Source: Marinobacter salexigens
GTDB lineage: Bacteria; Pseudomonadota; Gammaproteobacteria; Pseudomonadales; Oleiphilaceae
Direction of reading: 5' to 3'
NCBI RefSeq assembly: GCF_002806945.1
Contig: NZ_NIHC01000003.1
Location: forward strand, 496,001-560,000
Length of the DNA: 64,000 nt
Under the pieces are notes generated by a model, which did no database searches, was not told where the DNA came from, and worked only from the letters and a program-made list of their open reading frames with translations. The translations under genes and the position numbers were made by a program. Shown in pieces: positions 54,826-63,680 of this stretch (position 1 is its first letter; each line of letters starts with the position of its first letter).

Positions 54826-55191
54826 TTACAGGCAGTCGAACTGGGAGCGGCGATCAAAGGCTACAGAGACCATGTCATAGCCCGAATCCGACAGCCTTCG
54901 AACCAGCTCACGGTCTTTCAGCAAAGCCATACAGACTTTATGAACACTGGCTTGGAGTTGCTCTGTGGCAGGCTGGCTGGTAGCTAGACGGAAGTCGACA
55001 ACCAGGTACTTGCGTTCTATGGCAGAGGCAACAGGAATGTCCTCGCGCTCAATGCTCTCATAGCCAATGTAAGTTGCCTGATCCTGGGGGAATACCTGGC
55101 TCATTACGATATCCAGATTCTCCGCTTGGGCTACGGGAGTGCAAAGCAAGGTTGCAGCGCCTGCCGCACGGATCAAGTTCTGAATGTTCAT
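54826..55191 (-). CDS. Hypothetical secreted protein
   Basis: 121 aa from ATG 55191. Signal peptide with AAGAATLLCTPVAQA; mature protein has FRLATSQPATEQLQASVHKV and CMALLKDRELVRRLSDSGYD. Two Cys (one mid-protein and one near the C-terminus, FDCL) could pair in the periplasm. I recognise no family. It is convergent with the sensor kinase and divergent from the 195-aa gene. Confidence 0.65.
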   Translation of the reverse strand: MNIQNLIRAAGAATLLCTPVAQAENLDIVMSQVFPQDQATYIGYESIEREDIPVASAIERKYLVVDFRLATSQPATEQLQASVHKVCMALLKDRELVRRLSDSGYDMVSVAFDRRSQFDCL

Positions 55192-55417
55192 TATTGGCAG
55201 CCCCCGGTAGCCGTACTGCATTTAATGTAACGGAATGTAATGTTTGGTTACAACTGATTATTGCAAAGACTGTCAGCTATTGCGCGGCTTTGGGCTGAGT
55301 TTTTTCAATTGTTTGCAGTTTGCATACATTAGTCGTTGTGCATTGACTCCTGGGGGCTCCCCTGGGGTTGCACTATCAACTATCATGAAACGAAATCCGA
55401 CGGCAGGAGAGTTGCCC

Positions 55418-56005
55418 ATGTTTCAGCTCGTATTCAAGGGTGAATGTGCCCCCGGCACCGATTTGGCAACAGCCCGGAACAATGCCCGTGCACTGTTCAA
55501 GGCCAGTGTTGATCAGATAGAGCGCATGTTCAGCGGCAGCTCGGTAGTGATCCGTAACAAACTTGATGAAGGGCAGGCCGAGAAGTATCGGCAAGTGTTA
55601 CGCAAGCACGGCATGCTAGCCTACGTTCAAGCCATGCCCCAAAGCCAGGTACAGGAAAGGCCCGTGCCTGCACCAGCATCGAAGTCTCAGCCGACGAGCC
55701 CTGCGCCAGATCCCGATAAACCGGTTGCCCGTTCTACCACTCCGGATGTTGAGCCGGGTGACCGTTTGCCAGTAGCCGGGGACAAGGTCGATGATATTCT
55801 GGCGGGATCAACGCTCGGGCTTGACCCTGTTGGTGTAACACTGGTGGAGCCTGAGGAAGTAGAACCACCTATGTTTCAACATCTGGATGACTGGACGCTG
55901 GCACCTGCCGGCAGTGATATAGGTGTCGAGCGGGATCTGCCTCCACCGATGGTGCCGGATGTGTCACACCTGTCGCTGGTAGACGATGATTCGAAGAAAA
56001 GTTGA
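55418..56005 (+). CDS. Hypothetical protein with N-terminal FQLVFKGE-type domain
   Basis: 195 aa from ATG 55418 (AGGAG about 8 nt before). Residues 1-70 form a small alpha/beta domain, starting MFQLVFKGECAPGTDLATAR and containing the LDEGQAEKYRQVLRKHG helix, which I recall at the N-terminus of many uncharacterised gammaproteobacterial proteins. The remainder is Pro/Asp-rich and probably disordered. Overlaps the patatin gene by 20 bp. Function unknown. Confidence 0.68.
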   Translation: MFQLVFKGECAPGTDLATARNNARALFKASVDQIERMFSGSSVVIRNKLDEGQAEKYRQVLRKHGMLAYVQAMPQSQVQERPVPAPASKSQPTSPAPDPDKPVARSTTPDVEPGDRLPVAGDKVDDILAGSTLGLDPVGVTLVEPEEVEPPMFQHLDDWTLAPAGSDIGVERDLPPPMVPDVSHLSLVDDDSKKS

Positions 56006-58253
56006 ACATGATACCCAGGGAAACTGTCGGGTTTTGACGTCATTTTCATTATTAGCTCTCGCTTGGCTGGTTTTAATATCCCCCGCATCCCTAGCTGCTG
56101 GAGCCAGTGATGGCGCCGCTGATCGCCCTCGCGTAGGACTGGTGCTCAGCGGCGGTGGCGCCAAAGGCATGGCCCACGTGGGAGTGCTCAGGGTGCTGGA
56201 AGAAATGAAAATCCCGGTGGATATGGTGGTAGGAACCAGTGCTGGGTCTGCGGTAGGCGCACTTTATGCCTCGGGCATGTCAGTTGCCGAGATCGAGAAT
56301 CGTTTTCTTGAAATGGACTGGCTATCGAGCTTTCGGGATGACCCTGGCCGGGCCTACAAACCCGTTCGCCGAAAGCAGACAGAGTGGCGATTTCCCGTTA
56401 GTCCGGGCCTTGGCGTTAGCCTTGATGGCCTGCATCTGGGGGCGGGCATTATTGCCGGCCAGAATCTTGGTTTTATCCTCAACGAACTTACCCAAAGTGT
56501 CGCACTGGTTGAGGACTTCGACCAGTTACCCATTCCCTTCCGGGCCGTCACAACCGATCTCGAAACTGGCGAGATGGTGGTGCTTGGCAAAGGCAACCTT
56601 GCCACAGCACTACGTGCAAGCATGAGTATTCCCGGCGTGTATGCCCCGGTTAAACTTGATGAGCGTTTGTTGGTGGACGGCGGTATTGCGAACAACCTGC
56701 CTGTTAACGTTGCCCGTGAAATGGGGGCCGACATCATTATTGCTATTGATATTACTGACGCTTTGGTGGGCTCCGATGAACTCCAGGAAGCCTTCTCGGT
56801 ATTTGGTCAGCTAACCACCATGATGACGCGCCGCAATACTGAACAGCAGCTTGATTTGTTGGACGAGCAAGATGTTCTTATCCGGCCGGATTTACTAGGT
56901 TATGGCGTTGCAGATTTTAGTGGAGCTGCCGTACTTTTTGAGTTGGGAGCCACCAGTGCGCGGGGGCATGCGGTGGAGCTCAACCGGCTGGTGGTAGCAA
57001 GCGACGCCTGGCAGGCCTACAGGGCGAGGCTAACCTCTGCAAGCCGCGAAACTGAAGGGGTTATTGCCCGCGTTGAAATCGAGCATGACCGACGTTTGGG
57101 TGGTGAGTTTCTGCGGGGACGGATACGCCAGAAGGCCGGCGCGCCGCTGGACGTAGAAGCCCTGGAAGCTGATCTCAAGCGGATCTACGGGCTGGGCTAT
57201 TATGAAACTGTGTCTTATTCCTTATCGCCATCAGCTGAGGGCACGCGGCTGACGATAAAAGTGCAGGAGAAAAGTTGGGGGCCGAATTATCTGTCTTTCG
57301 GGATGAACTATGAGGATAACTTTGATGGTGATACCCGCTTCAATCTCACGTCTTCGCTGAGGGTGACTGAGCTGAATGAACTGGGTGCCGAATGGCAAAC
57401 AGGCCTGCAGCTTGGTACGGAGCCACAGATTCGTACCCAGTGGTATCAGCCTCTTGATTATGGGTATGAGCGTTTTCTGGTGGCGGGCGCCGAGTATTCC
57501 CGGGATACCATCAGCGTTTATGCTCCGGAAGGCACTCGCGTTGCAGAGCTGGATGTTAGCTTTCGCTACGCTGACCTTGGCTTCGGGGTGGAGCTGGGTG
57601 GCAATGCTGAGGCCCGCCTTACCTACACACGCGGATACGCCACTGTGAACAAGCAAGTTGGCACCGCGGATATCCCGGCAGACGAGGTGCATCAGGGCGG
57701 TATCACCCTGCAGTTGGTGCACGACTCTCTTGATGATGCCTTCTTCCCCCGCGACGGGGCCTTTGCAGGAATCCGGGGCCGTATCGAGCGCGAAGGCATG
57801 GGCTCTGAGCGGCACTTTGACGCCATAACCGGTATGGCGTTGGGTACAGGCAGCTGGAAAAACTTTACTCTCACTGGACTGCTTTATGCCCACGCCGTAA
57901 CCCGCGGGGAGCCGGGCTTGGAAAACACGATACGCCTTGGGGGGTTCCGCCGTTTGTCTGCCTATGCACCCGGCCAGATTACGGGTGACAGCGCGGCAAT
58001 GGCCTCGGCCTATGCCAGCCAGACGTTTGGAGGCCCGATTACCCCCTGGTTTGCAGGTATGGGGCTGGAAGTAGGTAATGCCTGGGAATCACTCAGTGAT
58101 GCCAGGTGGCACAGTTCCGTAAAATCCTGGAGCGTATTTACCGGGAGGGACACTTTTTTGGGCCCAATGCAGATAGCGGTAGCCTACAATAATAAAGATA
58201 ACTGGACAGCCTACCTGAATATCGGGTTTTCCTTCACTCAGCTCTTTTACTAA
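55986..58253 (+). CDS. plpD: PlpD-type patatin phospholipase with Omp85 barrel
   Basis: 755 aa. N-terminal patatin domain (about 45-330) with oxyanion loop LVLSGGGAKGMAHVGVL, nucleophile GTSAGS and catalytic Asp in VDGGIANNLPVN. Then a POTRA-like domain (about 350-430) and a C-terminal beta-barrel resembling Omp85/BamA ending in SFTQLFY with terminal aromatic residue. This is the type Vd autotransporter layout of PlpD. A long n-region precedes the signal hydrophobic stretch; TTG 56031 would give a shorter signal. Lipase substrates are unknown. Confidence 0.9.
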   Translation: MIRRKVEHDTQGNCRVLTSFSLLALAWLVLISPASLAAGASDGAADRPRVGLVLSGGGAKGMAHVGVLRVLEEMKIPVDMVVGTSAGSAVGALYASGMSVAEIENRFLEMDWLSSFRDDPGRAYKPVRRKQTEWRFPVSPGLGVSLDGLHLGAGIIAGQNLGFILNELTQSVALVEDFDQLPIPFRAVTTDLETGEMVVLGKGNLATALRASMSIPGVYAPVKLDERLLVDGGIANNLPVNVAREMGADIIIAIDITDALVGSDELQEAFSVFGQLTTMMTRRNTEQQLDLLDEQDVLIRPDLLGYGVADFSGAAVLFELGATSARGHAVELNRLVVASDAWQAYRARLTSASRETEGVIARVEIEHDRRLGGEFLRGRIRQKAGAPLDVEALEADLKRIYGLGYYETVSYSLSPSAEGTRLTIKVQEKSWGPNYLSFGMNYEDNFDGDTRFNLTSSLRVTELNELGAEWQTGLQLGTEPQIRTQWYQPLDYGYERFLVAGAEYSRDTISVYAPEGTRVAELDVSFRYADLGFGVELGGNAEARLTYTRGYATVNKQVGTADIPADEVHQGGITLQLVHDSLDDAFFPRDGAFAGIRGRIEREGMGSERHFDAITGMALGTGSWKNFTLTGLLYAHAVTRGEPGLENTIRLGGFRRLSAYAPGQITGDSAAMASAYASQTFGGPITPWFAGMGLEVGNAWESLSDARWHSSVKSWSVFTGRDTFLGPMQIAVAYNNKDNWTAYLNIGFSFTQLFY

Positions 58254-58315
58254 GATGCTGCTGCCAACCGGCCGGTGGCGGACTTCCATTTGCTTGCTGT
58301 CGCTTCAAAGGCTGA

Positions 58316-59746
58316 TTATAGCAAAGGCGCCAGCAGGCGAACTGCGCGGCAGGTCAGCCGGAACGCAATGGAACGCCCCTGATAATCTTCTTGTGTCATT
58401 CTACGGCAGTGGGAGAGGTCTTCTGTGAGCATGGTATCGACATCAGAAACAAACGATTCAGATGTATTGATCGCGATTATTTCGAAGTTGAGTCGCATGG
58501 AGCGGTTATCCAGGTTTGCGGTGCCGACGGCGGCATAGTGATCGTCCACCAGAACAACCTTCTGGTGCATGAAGCCCGGTTGGTAGCGATAAATACCAAT
58601 GCCCGCCTGGCTGGCCTGTATCAGATAGGAGTATGCGGCAAGGCCTACCAGCAGGTTGTCTGATTTCTCCGGGATTATGATTCGTACGTCTACCCCCCGG
58701 AGGGCCGCCAACTGCAACGCGTTCACAATCTGAACATCCGGCACAAAATACGGTGATGCAATCCAGAGTCGATGTCGGGCGTTATTGATACAGCTCAGGA
58801 AAAAAAGTGTGCAGGTCTCCCAGGTGTCTGCAGGGCCTGTGGGAAGCACCAGAACCTGTTCATTGCCTGGCATCGTGCCCTTCGGAGCCCAGTTCAGGCT
58901 GGGGAATTCATTGCTTGCCCAGTTCCAGTCTTCCAGCCAGGCAAGCTGTAAACCGGTTACGGCAGGGCCTTCTATGCGGCAGTGGGTATCCCGCCAGAAC
59001 CCTTGGCCCATTACCGTGCCCAGATACTCATCGCCCAGGTTGATGCCCCCGACAAAACCGATTTGGCCATCACAAACCAGCAGCTTGCGGTGGTTGCGGA
59101 AATTGATCTGAAACCTCCGGCGTCGAATATTACCATCACCAAAGGAAGCCACCTTGGCGCCGGCTTTCGCGAGTTCTTTCAGGTAGCTGCGGGATAGCCC
59201 GAAACTGCCTACGTCATCGTACAAGAACCACACTTGCACGCCTTCGGCGAGTTTTTGCTCAAGGGTGGTTTTGATGCGCTGGCCAATCTTGTCTGAGCGC
59301 ACGATGTAAAACTCAAGAAGGATATAGGAGGTGGCGTCCTCCATAGCCGTAATCAGAGCCTCAAACGTAGCCTCGCCATCGCGCAGCAGTGAGCATGAAT
59401 TACCCTCTGTGAACGGCTGGCGTCCTAACTTGCAAAGAACCTGCAAAGGACTATCAAGATGCTGCTGTTCCGGCATGGAGAGGGAGGTGGTCTGTTGTTC
59501 GAAGCGTTTAAGCAAGGCCGTGAGGGCCTTGTCTCCCATGCGCCGCGCTTTAACATAGCCGCCGAAGCGGGAGCGGCCAAAAATAAGAAAAAGTGGCACG
59601 GCAACATAGGGCAGGCCTAACAGTCCGATAATCCAGGCAATGGCTCCCTGAGTTGTTCGATAGGTGAGGAGAATTCGATAAATGCAGGCAACCGAGCCCA
59701 GATAAAGCAGGCTGACGGCAATAGCCACTAATGAAGTATCAAACAT
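58316..59746 (-). CDS. cls: Cardiolipin synthase
   Basis: 476 aa with two N-terminal membrane helices (about 5-25, 35-57) and two HKD motifs, HRKLLVCDGQIGFVGG and HQKVVLVDDHYAAVGTAN, the catalytic pair of phospholipase-D-type cardiolipin synthases. Its ATG overlaps the araC-type stop (TAATG), so the two genes are co-translated. Confidence 0.93.
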   Translation of the reverse strand: MFDTSLVAIAVSLLYLGSVACIYRILLTYRTTQGAIAWIIGLLGLPYVAVPLFLIFGRSRFGGYVKARRMGDKALTALLKRFEQQTTSLSMPEQQHLDSPLQVLCKLGRQPFTEGNSCSLLRDGEATFEALITAMEDATSYILLEFYIVRSDKIGQRIKTTLEQKLAEGVQVWFLYDDVGSFGLSRSYLKELAKAGAKVASFGDGNIRRRRFQINFRNHRKLLVCDGQIGFVGGINLGDEYLGTVMGQGFWRDTHCRIEGPAVTGLQLAWLEDWNWASNEFPSLNWAPKGTMPGNEQVLVLPTGPADTWETCTLFFLSCINNARHRLWIASPYFVPDVQIVNALQLAALRGVDVRIIIPEKSDNLLVGLAAYSYLIQASQAGIGIYRYQPGFMHQKVVLVDDHYAAVGTANLDNRSMRLNFEIIAINTSESFVSDVDTMLTEDLSHCRRMTQEDYQGRSIAFRLTCRAVRLLAPLL

Positions 59747-60792
59747 TATTCATTCGATTTCCGGGTAAGGTGCTGCTCGCGATACTGGGCCGGGGCCAGG
59801 CCGGTCCAGCGTTTGAATGCCCGGCTGAACGCGCTTAGTTCAGAGAAGCCCAAAAGGAAGGCAATCTCGCCCAGGGCATAGTGGTCAGACGCAACGTAAC
59901 GCAGAGCTTTGTCTTTCCGCACATGCTCTACAAGCTCATGAAAACTGTAACCTTCTTTTTTCAGTCTCCGGTACAGGGTTTGACGGCTCATGTGGAATTG
60001 CCGGGCCAGAGTATCTGCATCAATCTTGTCGGTCGCCATCTGGCGGGATATCAGCTTGCGGATTTTGCGGCTGAACGATCGCCGCGTTTGCAGGCGAGCC
60101 AAAAGGCCGTTCACCTGTTTCAGTACAGCGGAATACACATAGGGGTTGCTGTGGGGTATCGGGTGGTTCATGTGACGACTGTGGATGGCAAGCCGGGTTA
60201 CGGCAGAGCCGAACACCACTGGGCCGCCCAGCAGCTTCTCATATTTGTCAGCGTAATCCGGGCGAGAGTGTGCAATCTCTGCCCACTCTACATTGAGTCC
60301 GGAATAGATAAAGTGCCGTCCTCGCGATAAAGCCGCGGCAATCGTCCGATCCATATCCTGACGACAATAGTGCTCCGGTGAGTCCGCCTGCCAGGTGAGT
60401 ATGGCTACATCTGCAACCTGTTCGAAGCTCAGAATCACGGATTCATTAATCAGTCTGTGCAAACGCACATATTGGGTGACTGCCTCGCCCAGTGTGTCGC
60501 AGTTAAAGAATACGTGCCCCACCAGTCCCATACGCTCCGGGTCAATAATCTGGCCTGCTTTCAGACCCACTGCGGAGTCGCCAGTGACACTCTCAGCATA
60601 GTCCCAAAGACGATAGTGGGCCTGCGCTGGTACGCGCCTGTCTGGCTCCCTGAGTGCGGTCAGGTCCAAGCCAATAATGTCCTCAACCTTCTGCCTGTTC
60701 AGTACGCCCTGACGGTTCAGGTAGTGAGCAAGCGCCAGCGTACTGGAGGCGGCTACAAAGGGGGTTGTTGTAGTGATCGGCGTTTGGGTCAC
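59746..60792 (-). CDS. AraC-family transcriptional regulator
   Basis: 348 aa from GTG 60792. N-terminal ~240 residues match the Arabinose_bd-type ligand domain of OruR/ArgR-like AraC proteins; C-terminal AraC HTH with LARQFHMSRQTLYRRLKKEG and GFSELSAFSRAFKRWTG. It is coupled to cls downstream. Three TGTCA repeats at exact 21-bp steps lie just upstream, between it and the divergent 30-codon ORF, and are likely its binding sites. Ligand unknown. Confidence 0.9.
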   Translation of the reverse strand: MTQTPITTTTPFVAASSTLALAHYLNRQGVLNRQKVEDIIGLDLTALREPDRRVPAQAHYRLWDYAESVTGDSAVGLKAGQIIDPERMGLVGHVFFNCDTLGEAVTQYVRLHRLINESVILSFEQVADVAILTWQADSPEHYCRQDMDRTIAAALSRGRHFIYSGLNVEWAEIAHSRPDYADKYEKLLGGPVVFGSAVTRLAIHSRHMNHPIPHSNPYVYSAVLKQVNGLLARLQTRRSFSRKIRKLISRQMATDKIDADTLARQFHMSRQTLYRRLKKEGYSFHELVEHVRKDKALRYVASDHYALGEIAFLLGFSELSAFSRAFKRWTGLAPAQYREQHLTRKSNE

Positions 60793-60814
60793 ATTTGCTG
60801 GCTCATTAGCGCGT

Positions 60815-60862
60815 TGTCATGGGTTTGTTACAGAATGTCAAGTGATTGGGACAGTCTGTCAA
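60815..60862 (+). promoter_or_regulatory. Three 21-bp-spaced TGTCA repeats (AraC-type operator)
   Basis: TGTCA occurs at 60815, 60836 and 60857, so starts are exactly two helical turns apart. The last two share ACAGnnTGTCAA (60830-60841, 60851-60862). Downstream at 60888-60895 is a TATATAAG -10-like stretch with no matching -35, as expected for an activator-dependent promoter of the AraC kind. Confidence 0.65.
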
Positions 60863-60937
60863 CGTACTCTATCTCTTGTAACGATAGTATATAAGTCACA
60901 GGTTGAAGTAATGGAAGACACATCCAGGAGGTGTTTT

Positions 60938-61030
60938 ATGAAACCAGTCATTTTTGTACCCAGTACTGAGCTTGAGCGCAAAAACGTAGCAGCGCTGGCG
61001 GAATATCTGGGTGAGATTTACTACTGCTGA
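60938..61030 (+). CDS. 30-codon ORF with ideal Shine-Dalgarno
   Basis: ATG 60938 is preceded by AGGAGGTG at the correct spacing, the strongest ribosome site seen in the window. The peptide begins MKPVIFVPSTELERKN and ends EYLGEIYYC. It has a short hydrophobic N-terminus, a charged middle helix and aromatic-Cys end; no signal peptide. It is bounded by the AraC-type repeats before and a terminator 31 bp after, so it is a self-contained transcription unit. No family recognised. Confidence 0.65.
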   Translation: MKPVIFVPSTELERKNVAALAEYLGEIYYC

Positions 61031-61060
61031 TCACAGATTGGGATAGCTATCGACCTTTTG

Positions 61061-61087
61061 ACCGGGCATTATTGCCCGGTTTTTTTT
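61061..61087 (+). terminator. Rho-independent terminator after the 30-codon ORF
   Basis: ACCGGGCA (61061-61068), loop TTAT, TGCCCGGT (61073-61080), followed by seven or more T. Perfect 8-bp stem with U-run. Confidence 0.93.
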
Positions 61088-61193
61088 GGCCTCAAGAAAC
61101 ACTTGCCTGCAATACACCCTCTTGTTCGCCCGTCTGGCAATGTTAATGTATTGGCTTCTGAACATTGTGATCCCTGACGGAGAAGATCTGCCC

Positions 61194-61997
61194 ATGAGTG
61201 CAATACTGAACCATAGAATTACCGGAGAAGGTGCCCCACTTATTCTGATGCACGGCGTTTTTGGGGCCCAGGAAAACCTGGGTGCTATTGCCCGGAAGTT
61301 CCATACACAGTGGCAGGTTCACGCCTTGGACTTACGTAATCACGGCAGTTCTTTTCATACCGACACCATGGATTATCCCTCCATGGCCGGGGATGTAATT
61401 GCATACATGGATGCGCAGGGAATCGACAAGGCATGCCTGCTGGGACACTCGATGGGCGGCAAGGTTGCCATGCAAATTGCTCTGCATGCGCCCGAACGGG
61501 TCGAAAAATTGATTGTTGCTGATATCGCCCCGGTAACCTACAAGGCACGGCACGATGCAATCCTTGAGGGCATGATGCGGGTTGATCTTGCAAGCGTGCG
61601 TTCCCGAAGGGATGCCGATAAGCAACTTGCTGAGTTTGTAGAGACGCCCGGAGTTCGGCAGTTCTTGCTGATGAACCTTGAGCGTATCCCCAACGAGGAA
61701 AAACCGGAAGACGGTTCGGTATACCGGTGGCGCCTGAACCTGGAAGCAATCGATGCCTGTTATGCCAACCTGGCAGCGGCACCCGAGGCTGGAGCCCCAT
61801 TTGAGGGTCCTGTGTTATTTTTGAAAGGTGCAGATTCGGCCTATATTCAGGAAAAACACCGGGATGAAATCACCCGGCTGTTTCCCAATGCTCAGCTTCG
61901 CATTATAGAAGGTACCGGGCATTGGTTGCATGCTGAGAAAACAGATGTTTTTGTAGAGTTGTGCGAGAAGTTTTTAAAAGGCCAGGATGACCTCTAG
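61194..61997 (+). CDS. Alpha/beta-hydrolase (YbfF-like esterase)
   Basis: 267 aa from ATG 61194. Oxyanion region LMHGVFGAQENL, nucleophile elbow GHSMGGKVA (Ser about 93) and catalytic His in GTGHWLH. The lid domain and size match the YbfF/esterase group that hydrolyses short acyl esters or acyl-CoA. It lies after the terminator of the 30-codon ORF, so has its own promoter; GGAG lies about 10 nt before ATG. Confidence 0.87.
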   Translation: MSAILNHRITGEGAPLILMHGVFGAQENLGAIARKFHTQWQVHALDLRNHGSSFHTDTMDYPSMAGDVIAYMDAQGIDKACLLGHSMGGKVAMQIALHAPERVEKLIVADIAPVTYKARHDAILEGMMRVDLASVRSRRDADKQLAEFVETPGVRQFLLMNLERIPNEEKPEDGSVYRWRLNLEAIDACYANLAAAPEAGAPFEGPVLFLKGADSAYIQEKHRDEITRLFPNAQLRIIEGTGHWLHAEKTDVFVELCEKFLKGQDDL

Positions 61998-62030
61998 GCC
62001 ATCAATAATAACAAACCGACGGGTTGATGT

Positions 62031-63113
62031 ATGAAGTGGTTGGTGGGCAGTTTGCTGGTGTTTTTTATCTTGCTGGGTGGCTTTTTTATGGCGCCATCTC
62101 CTATTGATGCAAAAGCTTGGCAAGCGCCGAGTCCGAAAGCCATGACAGGCCCGCTCGCCCCGAACGAGCATTTGCGCCAGGCAGAATTATTGGCAAAAGG
62201 GCAGGTTTATGGCCCGGAAGATACTGCTGTTAATGCCAACGGTGTGGTCTTTGCGGGTACCCAAGACGGTTACATTGTTCGGGTGTTTCCCGATGGTCAG
62301 GTTGAAAACTGGTTGTCTACAGGAGGGCGCCCCCTGGGTATGGTGTTTGACCAGGGCGGCAACCTGATAGTCGCTGATGCCTGGAAGGGTCTGTTGTCAG
62401 TTACGCCTGACGGCGAGATTAATGTCTTGGCCACTGAGGCTGAGGGGGTACCCTTCCGGTTTACAGATGATCTGGATATTGCCCCTGATGGGCGCATTTA
62501 CTTCACCGACGCCAGTTCACGCTTCTACCAACCGGATTACCTGCTTGATCTTCTGGAAATGCGGCCTCATGGTCGGCTGTTGCGGTATTCCCCGGAAACC
62601 GGTGCAACCGAGGTTTTGCTGGGTGGTATGCACTTTGCCAATGGCGTTGCGGTGGCACCGGGGGGCGATTATTTACTGGTGAATGAAACCTGGAAGTATC
62701 GTATCCAGCGATACTGGATAAAAGGTCCGAAAATCGGCCAGGCGGAAATGTTTGCGGAGAACCTGCCAGGGTTTCCCGACAATCTGGCAGTGGATGAAAA
62801 AGGCCGGTTCTGGGTGGCCTTCCCTACACTCCGCAATGCTCGCATTGACACACTGCACTTTAAACCCTGGCTCAAAGAGCTGGTTGCCAAATTACCGCGA
62901 AGCCTTCAGCCAGCGCCTGAGGAATACGGCCTGGTGGTGGCGTTTGATGGCGAAGGTAAGGTAATTACCAGCCTGCACGATACCCAGGGCCAGCACTTGC
63001 AGGAAATTACGTCGGTTAACCCCCACGGAGGCTATCTCTATTTTGGTTCGCTTCACAATGATCGCATCGGGCGACTCTCGTTGCAGAACATTCCTGGATT
63101 GGGAGGGCAGTAA
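62031..63113 (+). CDS. Strictosidine-synthase-like/SMP-30 beta-propeller protein
   Basis: 360 aa. N-terminal hydrophobic anchor or signal (about 4-22), then a six-bladed propeller with GPEDTAVNANGVVFAGTQDG, RFTDDLDIAPDGRIYFTDAS and FANGVAVAPGGDYLLVNET, typical of the Str_synth/SSL family that has lactonase or esterase activity in animals and bacteria. Stop overlaps the thioesterase start (TAATG). Confidence 0.85.
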   Translation: MKWLVGSLLVFFILLGGFFMAPSPIDAKAWQAPSPKAMTGPLAPNEHLRQAELLAKGQVYGPEDTAVNANGVVFAGTQDGYIVRVFPDGQVENWLSTGGRPLGMVFDQGGNLIVADAWKGLLSVTPDGEINVLATEAEGVPFRFTDDLDIAPDGRIYFTDASSRFYQPDYLLDLLEMRPHGRLLRYSPETGATEVLLGGMHFANGVAVAPGGDYLLVNETWKYRIQRYWIKGPKIGQAEMFAENLPGFPDNLAVDEKGRFWVAFPTLRNARIDTLHFKPWLKELVAKLPRSLQPAPEEYGLVVAFDGEGKVITSLHDTQGQHLQEITSVNPHGGYLYFGSLHNDRIGRLSLQNIPGLGGQ

Positions 63114-63577
63114 TGACTGGGCTGAAGGCAATAAAATGGGATCTTCCAGACCCGTTTACTCTTGAAATTCTGGTGGTGGACGCCGATACCGACGAGCTGG
63201 GGCATGCCAACAACGTGGTCTATGTGCGTTGGCTAGAGGACATCAGCTGGGCGCACGTCAAGAGCCTGGGCATGACCTGGGAGCTGCATGAGGCCACCGG
63301 CAAGGCCATGGCAATTACTCGCACAGAGATTGACTATCTTGCATCTGCGAATCCCGGTGACCAGCTGGTTCTGGGTACATGGCTTACGGGCTTCGATGGC
63401 CGTTTTCGTTCTGCGCGGCAGTTCCAGTTGGTGCGGCCAGCTGACGGTAAAACACTGATGCGGGCAGTGTCTACACACGCCTGTGTTGACCTGAAAACCC
63501 AGCGCCCATCCCGAGCTCCAAAAGAATTTGCCGATATCATGAAAGCCGCGACTGTAGCCGGAGGGAAAGGTTTGTAA
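63113..63577 (+). CDS. Acyl-CoA thioesterase (4HBT family)
   Basis: 154 aa hotdog-fold protein. The D-x-D-x-x-G-H-x-N-N region reads DADTDELGHANNVVYVRWLE, with the catalytic Asp and the active-site helix of the 4-hydroxybenzoyl-CoA thioesterase family. It overlaps the propeller gene by 1 bp (TAATG), suggesting a shared pathway around ester or thioester hydrolysis. Substrate unknown. Confidence 0.87.
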   Translation: MTGLKAIKWDLPDPFTLEILVVDADTDELGHANNVVYVRWLEDISWAHVKSLGMTWELHEATGKAMAITRTEIDYLASANPGDQLVLGTWLTGFDGRFRSARQFQLVRPADGKTLMRAVSTHACVDLKTQRPSRAPKEFADIMKAATVAGGKGL

Positions 63578-63680
63578 CCTGGTGTGAGTCACTATTGTCA
63601 CCAACTTCTGGTAGTCTGGAGGATGAATGTAAAGTCCTACCTCTATCAATCACTATCGACGTCTTTTTCCGGAGATACCC

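Noticed and set aside
60938..61087. Leader-peptide attenuator for the alpha/beta-hydrolase gene
   Set aside because: The peptide is not enriched in one amino acid, and I see no alternative antiterminator pairing with the terminator; the hydrolase is 107 bp beyond it.
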